From assembly GCA_900554535.1 (NCBI GenBank), contig USIA01000013.1:1-24641 (forward strand): a stretch of DNA of 24,641 nt, written 5' to 3'. Shown in pieces: positions 14,130 through 22,196 of this stretch. Numbering within the stretch: position 1 is the stretch's first letter; every line of letters begins with the position of its first letter. A model generated the notes under the pieces. It did not search any database and was not told the DNA's origin. It was given only the letters and a program-made list of their open reading frames with translations. Position numbers and translations under genes: made by a program. Source of the stretch: an uncultured Oscillospiraceae bacterium. GTDB lineage: Bacteria; Bacillota; Clostridia; Oscillospirales; Acutalibacteraceae.

Positions 14130-14324
14130 ATGCCACGAGAAAAGGAGCTGTACCGCGACACATTGGAGAGAATTAGAAAACGTGCCGACGCTCTGTATCC
14201 GGACAAATTACTTTACAACCAAACAGAAGCTGCCAATATCATGGGCGTGTCTGTGCGGACGTTGCAGCGCCGGGGATTCAGCACATTTATTACCACAGAG
14301 CAGCTCGCACGTGTGTTTGCGTGA
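14130..14324 (+). CDS. Small helix-turn-helix protein
   Basis: A 64-residue DNA-binding protein. The C-terminal half, NQTEAANIMGVSVRTLQRRG followed by FSTFITTEQLARVF, is the winged MerR/excisionase type of helix-turn-helix. It may be an excisionase or an early regulator; I cannot decide between them. The ATG at 14130 follows AAAAAGGAGGG, and the longer upstream frame is ignored because it overlaps the antirepressor end. Confidence 0.78.
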   Translation: MPREKELYRDTLERIRKRADALYPDKLLYNQTEAANIMGVSVRTLQRRGFSTFITTEQLARVFA

Positions 14325-14339
14325 AAGGAGAGATAAAAA

Positions 14340-14537
14340 ATGCTTACAACCACCATCTGCACCGCTCTGATTGGTGCCCTAACCGCGGGTGCGGTCGCAT
14401 CTGAGTACATAGACAAGCAAAAGCGCGCACAGCGGGCCGCGGAAACACAATATTACGAGGCACGTGTAGCTGCAAATCGCGCCGAACTGCGCAGGGACAT
14501 GGCTCGGCACGGGACCATCCGCAGGCTGCCGGACTAA
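14340..14537 (+). CDS. Small protein with one membrane segment
   Basis: A 65-residue protein with a short hydrophobic N-terminus (about residues 2-20, TTTICTALIGALTAGAVA) followed by a highly charged helix rich in R, E and A. AAAGGAGA precedes the start. The design suggests an inner-membrane anchored small protein facing the cytoplasm. No family recognised. Confidence 0.65.
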   Translation: MLTTTICTALIGALTAGAVASEYIDKQKRAQRAAETQYYEARVAANRAELRRDMARHGTIRRLPD

Positions 14538-14548
14538 GGAGGGATTGG

Positions 14549-14731
14549 GTGATTACATTACCTGACCCGTGTATCCCATGCCGGTGCCATCAACATTACC
14601 ATTGCCGCCTGCAATCCATCTGCCACAAAGTACAGGCATGGCGGCAGAGCAGAATCGACGCGGGGTTGACCGAGCACATGGTTGCCACAATGGCATCGTG
14701 CCGTAAAAGATTGAAAGGAAGAGCAAAATGA
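14549..14731 (+). CDS. Small Cys/His-rich protein
   Basis: A 60-residue protein starting at GTG 14549 after AAGGAGGG. The first 25 residues hold CxxCxCHxHxHC and a further cysteine, a pattern that could bind zinc; the rest is basic. Its TGA overlaps the ATG of the next gene (ATGA), so the two are translationally coupled. No family recognised. Confidence 0.65.
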   Translation: MITLPDPCIPCRCHQHYHCRLQSICHKVQAWRQSRIDAGLTEHMVATMASCRKRLKGRAK

Positions 14732-15358
14732 TAGCTTACAAAGGATTTGACAAGGATCTAAGATGCAAAGGGGTTCCAATACGAAATCGGAAAAACATAC
14801 GAAGAACCTGAAGCCGAGTTGTGCAAATGCGGGTTCCATGCATGTAAATACCCGTTGGATGTATTTAGGTATTACGCACCGTCGAGCAGCCGTTATTGTG
14901 TTGTCGAGCTAGAAGATGTCTCAGAATCGACGGATGCAAACGAAACCAAGTGTTGCGCAAAAAAGATCACAATTTTGCGGGAGATTACCGTCAATGACAT
15001 GATCCAAGCAAGCGTCAGTTACTTAAAAAAGCACTACAATTTTAACACCACCAACACGGGTGACTGGAGCACGGCCACCAACACGGGTTCCCGGAGCGTG
15101 GCCAGCAATACGGGCTTCCAGAGCGCGGCCACCAACACGGGTGACTGGGGCACCGCCGAAGTTAGTTGCAAAGAGTCTATTGCAATTGTAACTGGATACC
15201 AAAGCAAGGCATCAGGGGAGATTGGTTGCTGGCTAGTGTTAACAGAGAGAGATGATGAGTGGCATATTGTCAGCATGCAGGCTGTAAAGGTTGACGGAAA
15301 AGAAATCCTACCAAACGTGTACTACACTCTTAAAGATGATAAGGTGGTAGAGGCATAA
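14728..15358 (+). pseudogene. DUF7666-like phage protein with tandem repeats, frameshifted near the start
   Basis: From ATG 14728 the frame reads MIAYKGFDKDLRCKG and then goes out of frame to a stop at about 14809-14811. One frame over it continues QYEIGKTYEEPEAELCKCGF, then HACKYPLDVFRYY, which is the expected continuation of this phage family. The frame stays open to TAA at 15356-15358. The shift lies in a G4 run (14770-14773), and one G fewer would restore a protein of about 210 residues. The middle holds four nine-residue repeats (NTGxxSxAx), and the end is a folded domain (GCWLVLTERDDEWHIVSMQA). Upstream coupling (ATGA) argues that the gene was recently active. A TTG start near 14819 could still yield a shortened protein. 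Confidence 0.78.
15053..15160 (+). repeat. Four tandem 27-bp repeats inside the DUF7666-like gene
   Basis: Units begin at 15053, 15080, 15107 and 15134. They encode NTGDWSTAT, NTGSRSVAS, NTGFQSAAT and NTGDWGTAE. Identity is strongest in AACACGGG and in GCGGCCACC. The variable pair after NTG differs from unit to unit. Such in-frame repeats can expand or shrink by slippage or recombination without breaking the frame. Confidence 0.9.
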
Positions 15359-15792
15359 TGAGTAGCATTGAATTTGCGCAAGAAAAAATCGCCCCGGCTG
15401 CGGGAACAGCCATGGGCGAAAAAGGAAACACATCTATTACTAGAATAGCCGAAAACGATCGTCTTGTCAAGCTCAAAGACGTGCTTGATGCGATTGACAA
15501 GGTCAGTGCGTCGCTAATTGACGGCGCACCCTCGATCGACTACAAACGAGGATACGACGTGGCCGTGCGGCACATTGCCGCGGGCGTGCGCAAGCTGGAT
15601 CCCGTAGTAATGCAGGATCCTGAGCCTGTGCAGCCCAATCCCACGCCTAAAGCCTCCAAGTCTGAGCCGGACGACGTTTGGACCCTGCTCCGCATGATAT
15701 GCGACCGCGAGGATTGCCTGCCAACCGCGCAGGAATATGTATACGAGACGTCCAGAGGCCGCACGTATAACGTGCGCGTCAGTATTGCGTAA
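15358..15792 (+). CDS. Early phage protein of unknown function
   Basis: A 144-residue protein whose ATG overlaps the stop of the previous gene (TAATG). It has a polar N-terminus, a helical middle (RLVKLKDVLDAIDKVSASLI, then YDVAVRHIAAGVRKLD), a proline-rich linker (PEPVQPNPTPK) and a C-terminal segment (VWTLLRMICDREDCLPTAQE). The middle resembles small phage proteins that accompany restriction or nuclease genes, but I cannot name a family. Confidence 0.65.
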   Translation: MSSIEFAQEKIAPAAGTAMGEKGNTSITRIAENDRLVKLKDVLDAIDKVSASLIDGAPSIDYKRGYDVAVRHIAAGVRKLDPVVMQDPEPVQPNPTPKASKSEPDDVWTLLRMICDREDCLPTAQEYVYETSRGRTYNVRVSIA

Positions 15793-15806
15793 AAAGGAGG
15801 ATAAAA

Positions 15807-16310
15807 ATGTATCTCTATGAGTTAACGGACGAATATTTAAAATTGCTGGATGCCATCGACGCGGGAGAAATTCCAGATGAGGCAATCGAGGACACGCTTG
15901 CAGGAATTGAGGGTGAAATTGACGAAAAAATAGACAGCCTTGCGTGCATAGTCAAGGAGCTAAATGCGGAAGCGTCCGCCATCCGGGAAGAAGAAAAAAC
16001 GCTGGCAGAGCGCCGCAAAGCTAAGGAAAACAAGGCAGAACGGCTAAAAGATTATATCCGCCAGTCCATGGAGGCGTCCGGAAAACAAAAGGTCGAGACG
16101 GCGCGCAACCGCGTCAGAATAGGCAAACCGAGCATGCGTGTGTGTGTTACAAGCCTGCCATTGCTAAAATCAAATCCGAATTTTTGGAAGCCGTACGATT
16201 ACAGGGAATCAAATTTGGATAAAGCAGGAATCAAGTCCCTGCTGCTTGAGGGTGCCCAGATCCCAGGAGCCGAGCTCGTCGCTGGCCCTCCATCGCTTAC
16301 AATCAAGTAA
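15807..16310 (+). CDS. Siphovirus Gp157-like protein
   Basis: A 167-residue protein of the Gp157 family, common at the start of the replication block in Firmicute siphoviruses; in Streptococcus thermophilus phages the family has been linked to phage resistance. It starts MYLYELTDEYLKLLDAID and has a long charged coiled coil (KELNAEASAIREEEKTLAER to KDYIRQSMEASGKQKVE). It ends with a beta-rich part and the LDKAGIKSLLLEGAQIPGAE stretch typical of the family. A good AAAGGAGG site precedes the ATG. Confidence 0.88.
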   Translation: MYLYELTDEYLKLLDAIDAGEIPDEAIEDTLAGIEGEIDEKIDSLACIVKELNAEASAIREEEKTLAERRKAKENKAERLKDYIRQSMEASGKQKVETARNRVRIGKPSMRVCVTSLPLLKSNPNFWKPYDYRESNLDKAGIKSLLLEGAQIPGAELVAGPPSLTIK

Positions 16311-16327
16311 AGGGGGGACGTACAAAC

Positions 16328-16969
16328 ATGGGAATATCTGTCCTGATTTTAGGGGAGAGCGGCACCGGAAAAACGTCCAGCCTGCGCAATTTTAGCCCGG
16401 GCGAAATCGCCATTATCAATGTGGCCAAAAAGCCGCTCCCATTTAGGAGCAAAATCAAAACCTATAACACAAATAGTTATAGCGCAGCGGAAAAAGCCGT
16501 TATGGGATACGTGCGAAAGGGCGCAAAATCGATCGCGATTGACGATATCCAGTACTTGATGACAGACGAATTTATGCGTCGGTCGCAAGAGGCAGGATAT
16601 CAAAAATACACAGATATGGCTGCAAATTATAATGGCCTTTTTGACCTGGCTCCACAGCTTCCGGACGATGTAATTTTGTACCTATTTAGTCACATCGAGA
16701 GGGACGATCAGGGCCACGAGGCCCCCAGAACGGTCGGCAAGATGGTGCGCGAGAAGCTGTGCGTCGAAGGCAAAGTCACGATCACGCTGCACACCTATGT
16801 GGAGAGTGGGAAGTATTATTTCCGAACGCACTCTTTGGGTGAGGGCGACATCTCAAAAAGTCCGATAGGAATGTTCGAGACAGATTTGATTGAAAATGAT
16901 CTAAAAATGGTAGATAAAACCATTCGAGAATACTACGATTTTGGAGGAACGAATAATGCAAAAGATTGA
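16328..16969 (+). CDS. Phage AAA/RecA-like ATPase (AAA_24, Sak4 type)
   Basis: A 213-residue P-loop ATPase. Walker A is GESGTGKT (residues 9-16), and a Walker B-like strand SIAIDDIQYL lies near residue 73. A sensor-like YLFSHIER and the C-terminal DLIENDLKMVDKTIREYY follow. Size and order match the single-strand annealing or recombination ATPases next to a phage ssDNA-binding protein. It would load or pair ssDNA during replication and recombination together with the next gene, whose start it overlaps by 14 bases. An AAGGGGGG-type site precedes the ATG. Confidence 0.85.
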   Translation: MGISVLILGESGTGKTSSLRNFSPGEIAIINVAKKPLPFRSKIKTYNTNSYSAAEKAVMGYVRKGAKSIAIDDIQYLMTDEFMRRSQEAGYQKYTDMAANYNGLFDLAPQLPDDVILYLFSHIERDDQGHEAPRTVGKMVREKLCVEGKVTITLHTYVESGKYYFRTHSLGEGDISKSPIGMFETDLIENDLKMVDKTIREYYDFGGTNNAKD

Positions 16970-17600
16970 TAACTGGAATCAGATTGAAGCATCCACAGGC
17001 GAAAAGGAAACGCTGCCCGCTGGCGGATATATCTGCAAGATTATGGGAGCCAAAGAGGTTACATACAACCGGCGCGATGGCAGCGGGAGCTTTTCACGGC
17101 TCGAAATCAGCATTGACATTGCTGATGGGCCATATAAAGACTTTTACGCGCACGACTACCGCGCTCAAAAGCAATGGGGAGATGACCCAAAATGGAAAGG
17201 CGTTATCCGTCCATACTGCCCGACCCCTGGCAATGATGAGCAATCCAGACGATCACAGGCCATCTTTAAAGGATATATCAACGCGATCGAAGCAAGCAAT
17301 CCGGGCTATCAATGGGACTGGGACGAAAAGACGCTAAAAGGGAAGCTGGTTGGTGTCATGTTCCGAAATACCGAATGGGTATATAACGGTCGCACAGGCT
17401 GGAAAGTACAACCGTACCGATTTGTGCCGGTAGACGTCATCAAAAAAGAAGAATTTGAGACGCCGAAGCCAAAGCCGTTGCCGGAAAGCCAGCGGCCCAG
17501 ACTGGACATGAGCGCTGCAAATGTCTTTGAGGACGTCGCTCCTGCTGGCAATAACGGCGTATATCAAGATATCCCGTCAGATGACGACCTCCCATTCTGA
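16956..17600 (+). CDS. DUF669-type phage ssDNA-binding protein with SSB-like tail
   Basis: A 214-residue protein. The body (QKIDNWNQIEASTGEKETLP, then AGGYICKIMGAKEV, SRLEISIDIADGPYKDFY and GVMFRNTEWVYNGRTGWKVQ) matches the DUF669 phage family, thought to coat single-stranded DNA. A Pro-rich linker leads to a C-terminal end DIPSDDDLPF that copies the acidic tail of bacterial SSB, the docking peptide for replication and repair proteins. The ATG at 16956 is chosen because GGAGG lies just upstream; an earlier TTG would place the ribosome site inside the gene. It sits between the ATPase and the primase, overlapping both. Confidence 0.88.
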   Translation: MQKIDNWNQIEASTGEKETLPAGGYICKIMGAKEVTYNRRDGSGSFSRLEISIDIADGPYKDFYAHDYRAQKQWGDDPKWKGVIRPYCPTPGNDEQSRRSQAIFKGYINAIEASNPGYQWDWDEKTLKGKLVGVMFRNTEWVYNGRTGWKVQPYRFVPVDVIKKEEFETPKPKPLPESQRPRLDMSAANVFEDVAPAGNNGVYQDIPSDDDLPF

Positions 17601-18106
17601 TGATCGACTATCAAGAGATCAAACGCCGCGTACCCACTGAGCAGGCTGCCGTAAAATACGGATTCAATCCGGATGGCAAGCACCGAATCCTATGCCCGTT
17701 TCACAACGACCACAATCCGAGCCTGCATTTGTATCCAGGTGATAAAGGCTGGTATTGCTTTGTCTGCGGCATTGGTGGGGATGTAGTAGGATTTGTATCC
17801 AGATTATTCCATCTATCTCCACATGAAGCGGCCATAAAACTAAACGATGACTTTTGCCTCGGCATGACGGACGGGCCTGCGCCGTCTCGTATGTATATCC
17901 AAAAGGCAAGACACGATCAGGCTATGCAGCGGGCAAAGCAGATGCAGGAGAATGCAGAGGATTTGCGGATAGCCCAGCGGTCTTTTGCCTTACGGACGCT
18001 TCCCGCTCCTATTGGAGTACCACATGACAGCCCATTATGGGGCCAATATGCGGCGTTTCTGGGGGAGCTTGATTATTTTGATAACTGCTATTTTAGGGGG
18101 AGGTGA
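17600..18106 (+). CDS. CHC2 zinc-finger primase domain protein
   Basis: A 168-residue protein with the DnaG-type zinc finger: Cys32, His35, Cys53 and Cys56 (CPFH, then WYCFVCG), inside an HRILCPFHNDHNPSLHLYP context and followed by GGDVVGFVSRLFHLSPHEAA. This domain recognises priming sites on ssDNA. The catalytic TOPRIM part of a full primase is absent, so it probably works with the following DUF927 ATPase. The start overlaps the SSB-like gene stop by one base (TGATG), and its end overlaps the next start (GTGA). Confidence 0.9.
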   Translation: MIDYQEIKRRVPTEQAAVKYGFNPDGKHRILCPFHNDHNPSLHLYPGDKGWYCFVCGIGGDVVGFVSRLFHLSPHEAAIKLNDDFCLGMTDGPAPSRMYIQKARHDQAMQRAKQMQENAEDLRIAQRSFALRTLPAPIGVPHDSPLWGQYAAFLGELDYFDNCYFRGR

Positions 18107-19944
18107 TTATCACGGACTTTTCATTTGAAAAGGAAGATTTTGCCACTCCTGGGCCGTATGAAACTATATTGTCAATTACGAATCCATTTGAGCGTCAAGT
18201 TGCGCAAAAAAAACTGTCAGACTATGCAAAAAATCTAGGTATTGGACTAAACGATTTTAAAGCACTATTTAAGGCATACCTAGAAAGCAAAAGCAAAAGC
18301 CAGGAAAACAATACAGTATACTATGACAATTTCACGGCGTTCCCCGGACAGCCTATGGTGTTAGATGCTGGAAGCTGGCAATGCGATGAGAGCGGCGTGT
18401 GGAAGCGCGGGATTGCTGGCGAGGTATATGCCTGTCCGCACCCGATTATGCCAGTAGAGCGTCTCATAAACCTGGACACAGGAACCGAAAAGCTGCGGCT
18501 TGCTTTTTCAAAAGGATCCGGGAAATGGCGGTCGGTAATTGCCGACAAGTCAGTTGTAGCCAGCCGTCAGCGCGTTGTACAGCTGGCCGACCAGGGCATC
18601 GGCGTCACCTCCGAAAACGCAGGGGATTTTGTGCAATATATATCCGACATAGAGGCCCTAAATTACGACGACATCCCCGAAAAAAAGAGCATTGCGCGGC
18701 TGGGATACATAGATGGCGAGGGATTTTCTCCGTATGTCCCCGGCTTGGTTTTTGACGGAGACAACCGCTATAAAAGGATCTTTAGCGCTGTGGAATCTCA
18801 CGGCGACAGAAAAAAGTGGTATGATTTGGCGCTTAATATACGCGCCACAAACGTAACGGCTCGTATTATGCTGGCTGCGTCTTTTGCCAGCGTGCTTGTA
18901 CATCCTTGCGGCTCTCTCCCATTTTTTGTCCACTTGTGGGGAGGGGAAAGCGGGACCGGCAAAACGGTTGCCCTTATGCTGGCGGCGTCTGTGTGGGCCA
19001 ACCCTGACAGGGGGCAATATGTCCAGACGTTTAACAGCACGCAAGTGGGACACGAAAAGTTGGCGGCATTTTTAAACAATTTGCCTCTTTGCCTGGACGA
19101 ACTACAGCTATCCAAAGACACCAGAGGACGCACAAGGTTTAATGTATATGCCCTTGCTGAGGGCATAGGGCGAACACGCGGAAACAAGCAGGGAGGTGTT
19201 GACCATACGCCAACATGGTCAAACTGCATCTTGACAACGGGGGAGACACCGATCACGACCGCGTCAAGTGGCGCAGGCGCAATCAACCGCGTAATCGATA
19301 TAGAGTGTAAGTCCGGCGAAAAAATATTCGAGGATGGTCATTTCGTATCATCCATCATAAAAGCAAACTACGGATTTGCTGGCCGAGAATTTGTCGAACG
19401 CCTGTCAGACGATGATAATATTGACCGCTGTGCGAATCTGTACAGCAACTTTTTCAAAGCGCTATCAGATACCGGCGCGACGGAAAAGCAAGCCATGGCG
19501 GCGTCTGTGGTACTTACAGCGGACAAGCTGGCAACAGAATGGCTGTTTTGCGACGGAAAGGAGCTGACAGTGCAGGACATTGCCCCGTACCTAGCCAACA
19601 GCTCCGATGTATCAGCTGGTGAGCGTGGGTATGCGTATATGTGCGACTGGGTTGCCAAAAACGCGAACAAGATGCGAGTGACATCCGAGCAAGGGGACGT
19701 CTATGGCCTGGTGCAGGACGACAAGGCTTATATTATCCGATCCGTTTTTAATCGGGCGGCAGAGGACGGTGGTTTTAGCCCGACGGCGCTGTTGTCGTAT
19801 CTCAAGCAAAAGGAGCTGATCGAGACAAGAGGCAGAAACATGACAAGAGGAAAAAGAATCAACGGCGTACTTGTCGAGTGCGTTTGCTTACTGCTCACAA
19901 AAGAGAATAAAACGGATTTGTCCGCGGAAGATTTACCTTTTTAG
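18103..19944 (+). CDS. DUF927 ATPase/helicase of the replication module
   Basis: A 613-residue replicative ATPase from GTG 18103 with GGGGGAGG just before. The DUF927 core has Walker A GGESGTGKT near residue 281 and Walker B LCLDELQ near 330. ILTTGETPITTASSGAGAINR follows as the sensor/arginine-finger region. The N-terminal 100 residues are unassigned. The C-terminus ends KTDLSAEDLPF, close to the SSB tail motif DDDLPF of the neighbouring SSB-like protein. It likely unwinds the phage origin with the zinc-finger protein as primase partner. The origin-like region starts directly downstream. Confidence 0.9.
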   Translation: MIITDFSFEKEDFATPGPYETILSITNPFERQVAQKKLSDYAKNLGIGLNDFKALFKAYLESKSKSQENNTVYYDNFTAFPGQPMVLDAGSWQCDESGVWKRGIAGEVYACPHPIMPVERLINLDTGTEKLRLAFSKGSGKWRSVIADKSVVASRQRVVQLADQGIGVTSENAGDFVQYISDIEALNYDDIPEKKSIARLGYIDGEGFSPYVPGLVFDGDNRYKRIFSAVESHGDRKKWYDLALNIRATNVTARIMLAASFASVLVHPCGSLPFFVHLWGGESGTGKTVALMLAASVWANPDRGQYVQTFNSTQVGHEKLAAFLNNLPLCLDELQLSKDTRGRTRFNVYALAEGIGRTRGNKQGGVDHTPTWSNCILTTGETPITTASSGAGAINRVIDIECKSGEKIFEDGHFVSSIIKANYGFAGREFVERLSDDDNIDRCANLYSNFFKALSDTGATEKQAMAASVVLTADKLATEWLFCDGKELTVQDIAPYLANSSDVSAGERGYAYMCDWVAKNANKMRVTSEQGDVYGLVQDDKAYIIRSVFNRAAEDGGFSPTALLSYLKQKELIETRGRNMTRGKRINGVLVECVCLLLTKENKTDLSAEDLPF

Positions 19945-19960
19945 AAACATTATAAAAATT

Positions 19961-20270
19961 AACGTGGTACAAACGTGAACGTGGTACAAACGTGGGACAT
20001 CGTGGTGCGAAAAAGCTTCAAAAAATCGCATGGGAATGCGGGTGTGGGACTGTGGGACATTTTTGCGCAATATACACACATATATATATAAGTTCTATTT
20101 TATAAAATATATTTACATAAAATGGAAATTTATCAAATAAGGAAAGCGCATCCCATTATATATATTATTTATTAAAAATATGTCCCACAGTCCCACAACA
20201 GCTGAAAAATGGCTTTGCAATGCGGTTTTTTGTGTGGGACACGTGTCCCACAGAGTCACACATGTACCAC
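19961..20270. other. Candidate phage replication origin with iterons, palindrome and AT-rich core
   Basis: Left block: a perfect 17-bp tandem repeat AACGTGGTACAAACGTG at 19961-19977 and 19978-19994, then GTGGGAC (19992-19998) and GTGGTGC (20002-20008). TGTGGGACTGTGGGACAT (20043-20060) is repeated in exact inverted form at 20180-20197. The ~120 bases between are very AT-rich (runs of TA and TAT), suitable as a DNA unwinding element. Right block: a perfect 20-bp palindrome TGTGGGACACGTGTCCCACA (20233-20252) and GTACCAC (20264-20270). The shared core is GTGGKAC. The position between a replicative ATPase and a helicase supports an origin. It could instead, or also, be a control region for the helicase gene. 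Confidence 0.7.
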
Positions 20271-20286
20271 AGGAAGGAGGATGTAA

Positions 20287-21780
20287 ATGGAGTTAAGGCC
20301 ATATCAGAAAGAGTGTATTGCGGCGATTGAGAAAGCAGGAAAAGGAAGTTGGCTGGTACAGCTGGCAACTGGGCTCGGAAAGACTGTGATTTTTACGAGT
20401 TTGCCGAGAAAAGGCAGGACATTGATACTGTCACACAGACAAGAGCTTGTGCATCAGCCGATAAAATATTACGACTGCCCTGTTGGTGTCGAACAAGGCC
20501 CAGAACACAGCCATGGAGAGCCGGTTGTGTCGGCGTCAGTACAGAGTATGGCAAGGCGGCTCACACAGTTTAGCCCATCCGCCTTTGATCGGATTATAGT
20601 TGACGAGTGCCACCACAGCGCGGCAAAGACATACAAGGACATTTTGCAGTATTTTAGGCCCAGACAAGTGTTGGGGTTCACTGCCACGCCAAACAGAGCG
20701 GACAACGTCCGGCTGGATGATGTTTTTTCAGATATTATCTTCGAGCGTGACCTTGCGTGGGGGATCAAAAACGGGTATTTGTCGGATATCTATTGCCGCC
20801 GCGCAAATATTGGGTACGATTTGACCCATGTGGCGGTCAGGGGCGGAGACTATGCACCAGGCGAGCTTGACGAGGCGATGGATGGGACGGCAGGCGCAAT
20901 TGCTGAGGTGTACAGCAAAATGGCACAAGGCGCAACGCTTATCTTTGCCGTGTCAGTCAAACAGGCGGAAGAAATTGCGTCAAAGATCCCTGGGGCGGTC
21001 AGTGTGACGGCGAGCACAAAAGGCCGAGATCAGATCATCCAGAGCATGACGGACGGAAAGACGCCTTGCATCACATCAGTTGGGGTATTTACGGAGGGGA
21101 CAGACATCCCGCGGGTGGAGACGATTATCATTGCACGCCCTACACAGTCAGATGCCCTATATACGCAGATGGTAGGGCGCGGTTTGAGATTGTACCCAGG
21201 CAAGCAGAGGCTCAATCTGATTGACTGCGTCGGTGTTACTGGTAACCGCAGCTTGTGCACAGCTCCGTCTCTGCTAGGCATAGACATGGAGGCCGTGCCA
21301 TACAGCAAGCAACAAAATATAGAGGGCCTACTGTTTGAGCTGCCGGAAAAATCGGCGCAAGCCGCTGATTGCCCACAAGCGTGGATCCGTAATGTAGAGA
21401 TAGTCAACCTTTGGGCCAAAAAACAAGGATACAATCTGCACAATGTAAATTGGTTTAAGATGCCAGACGGTAGACTTGTATGTTGTCTCAAAGACAAAAA
21501 GAGGATCGTTATACCGGCACCGGATGATTTGGGCCGCACAACTATAAATGGAGAAAAGGTCGATATGCAAAAAGCAATTGACCGAGCTTATATAGCGTTG
21601 TCGAGCAAGTACGCAAATGAGCGATATCTGTGGGATTTGGATAAAGCAAAGCGCTGGGGCGCAAAACCCGCGAGCGAAAAGCAAAAGCGGCTTGTGGATC
21701 GACTGTGCAAAGGGATTAACACAAGCAAACTCACAAAGCTGCAAGCAAGCCAGATATTAAATAGGAGGCTGACAAAATGA
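20287..21780 (+). CDS. SF2 DEAD/DEAH-box helicase
   Basis: A 497-residue helicase of the phage ResIII type. Motifs in order: LRPYQKECI (Q-like), Walker A ATGLGKT (27-33), DECH (106-109), FTATP (131-135), GVFTEGTDIPRVE (motif V region), QMVGRGLR (motif VI with arginine finger). An additional C-terminal part of about 170 residues ends with a helical segment (SEKQKRLVDRLCKGINTSKL). The AAGGAGGA site precedes the ATG closely after the origin-like region. It probably helps unwind DNA in replication or recombination. Its ATG-A overlap with the nuclease gene suggests joint expression. Confidence 0.93.
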   Translation: MELRPYQKECIAAIEKAGKGSWLVQLATGLGKTVIFTSLPRKGRTLILSHRQELVHQPIKYYDCPVGVEQGPEHSHGEPVVSASVQSMARRLTQFSPSAFDRIIVDECHHSAAKTYKDILQYFRPRQVLGFTATPNRADNVRLDDVFSDIIFERDLAWGIKNGYLSDIYCRRANIGYDLTHVAVRGGDYAPGELDEAMDGTAGAIAEVYSKMAQGATLIFAVSVKQAEEIASKIPGAVSVTASTKGRDQIIQSMTDGKTPCITSVGVFTEGTDIPRVETIIIARPTQSDALYTQMVGRGLRLYPGKQRLNLIDCVGVTGNRSLCTAPSLLGIDMEAVPYSKQQNIEGLLFELPEKSAQAADCPQAWIRNVEIVNLWAKKQGYNLHNVNWFKMPDGRLVCCLKDKKRIVIPAPDDLGRTTINGEKVDMQKAIDRAYIALSSKYANERYLWDLDKAKRWGAKPASEKQKRLVDRLCKGINTSKLTKLQASQILNRRLTK

Positions 21781-22196
21781 CGGTAAAAAGGCACAATATT
21801 GACCTATCAAAAGAGGCGGGGCACCAGTACGCATTGATGCTGTGGGCAGCGCAACCATATGTGCGCAAAAGGTGGCCTGAGTTGTCCTTGCTCTATGCAA
21901 TCCCTAACGGAGGATCACGCGACCACATAGAGGCAGCTACACTCAAACGCACAGGATTAAAATCAGGAGTGCCGGACTTGTGCTTGCCGGTTCCGAGGTC
22001 AGCGTTTTCGGCGCTGTACATCGAAATGAAACGGCCTGGAGGATATGTATCCAGCAATCAAAGATGGTGGATTAATAGACTAATGCAAGAGGGTAATTAT
22101 GTGGCGGTGTGTTATGGATGGGAAAAAGCAAGAAAAACAATCGAGTGGTACTTGAGCCTGACGAAGGCAGCTCAAATTGGAGGGCAAAGCAGCTAA
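21777..22196 (+). CDS. VRR-NUC nuclease
   Basis: A 139-residue single-domain nuclease of the VRR-NUC (PD-D/ExK) fold. Catalytic pieces: GVPD with Asp67, IEMKRP with Glu83 and Lys85, and the Gln in SSNQRWW. The N-terminal helix carries another conserved acidic residue (Glu13). VRR-NUC proteins of phages are thought to resolve or cut branched DNA, in partnership with the SF2 helicase upstream, to which it is coupled by ATGA. Confidence 0.92.
   Translation: MTVKRHNIDLSKEAGHQYALMLWAAQPYVRKRWPELSLLYAIPNGGSRDHIEAATLKRTGLKSGVPDLCLPVPRSAFSALYIEMKRPGGYVSSNQRWWINRLMQEGNYVAVCYGWEKARKTIEWYLSLTKAAQIGGQSS

Noticed and set aside
18658..19053. Minus-strand frames within the DUF927 gene
   Set aside because: They are antisense shadows without ribosome sites or domains.
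19961..20270. CRISPR array
   Set aside because: Repeats are short, of mixed orientation and without regular spacers, and no cas genes are present.
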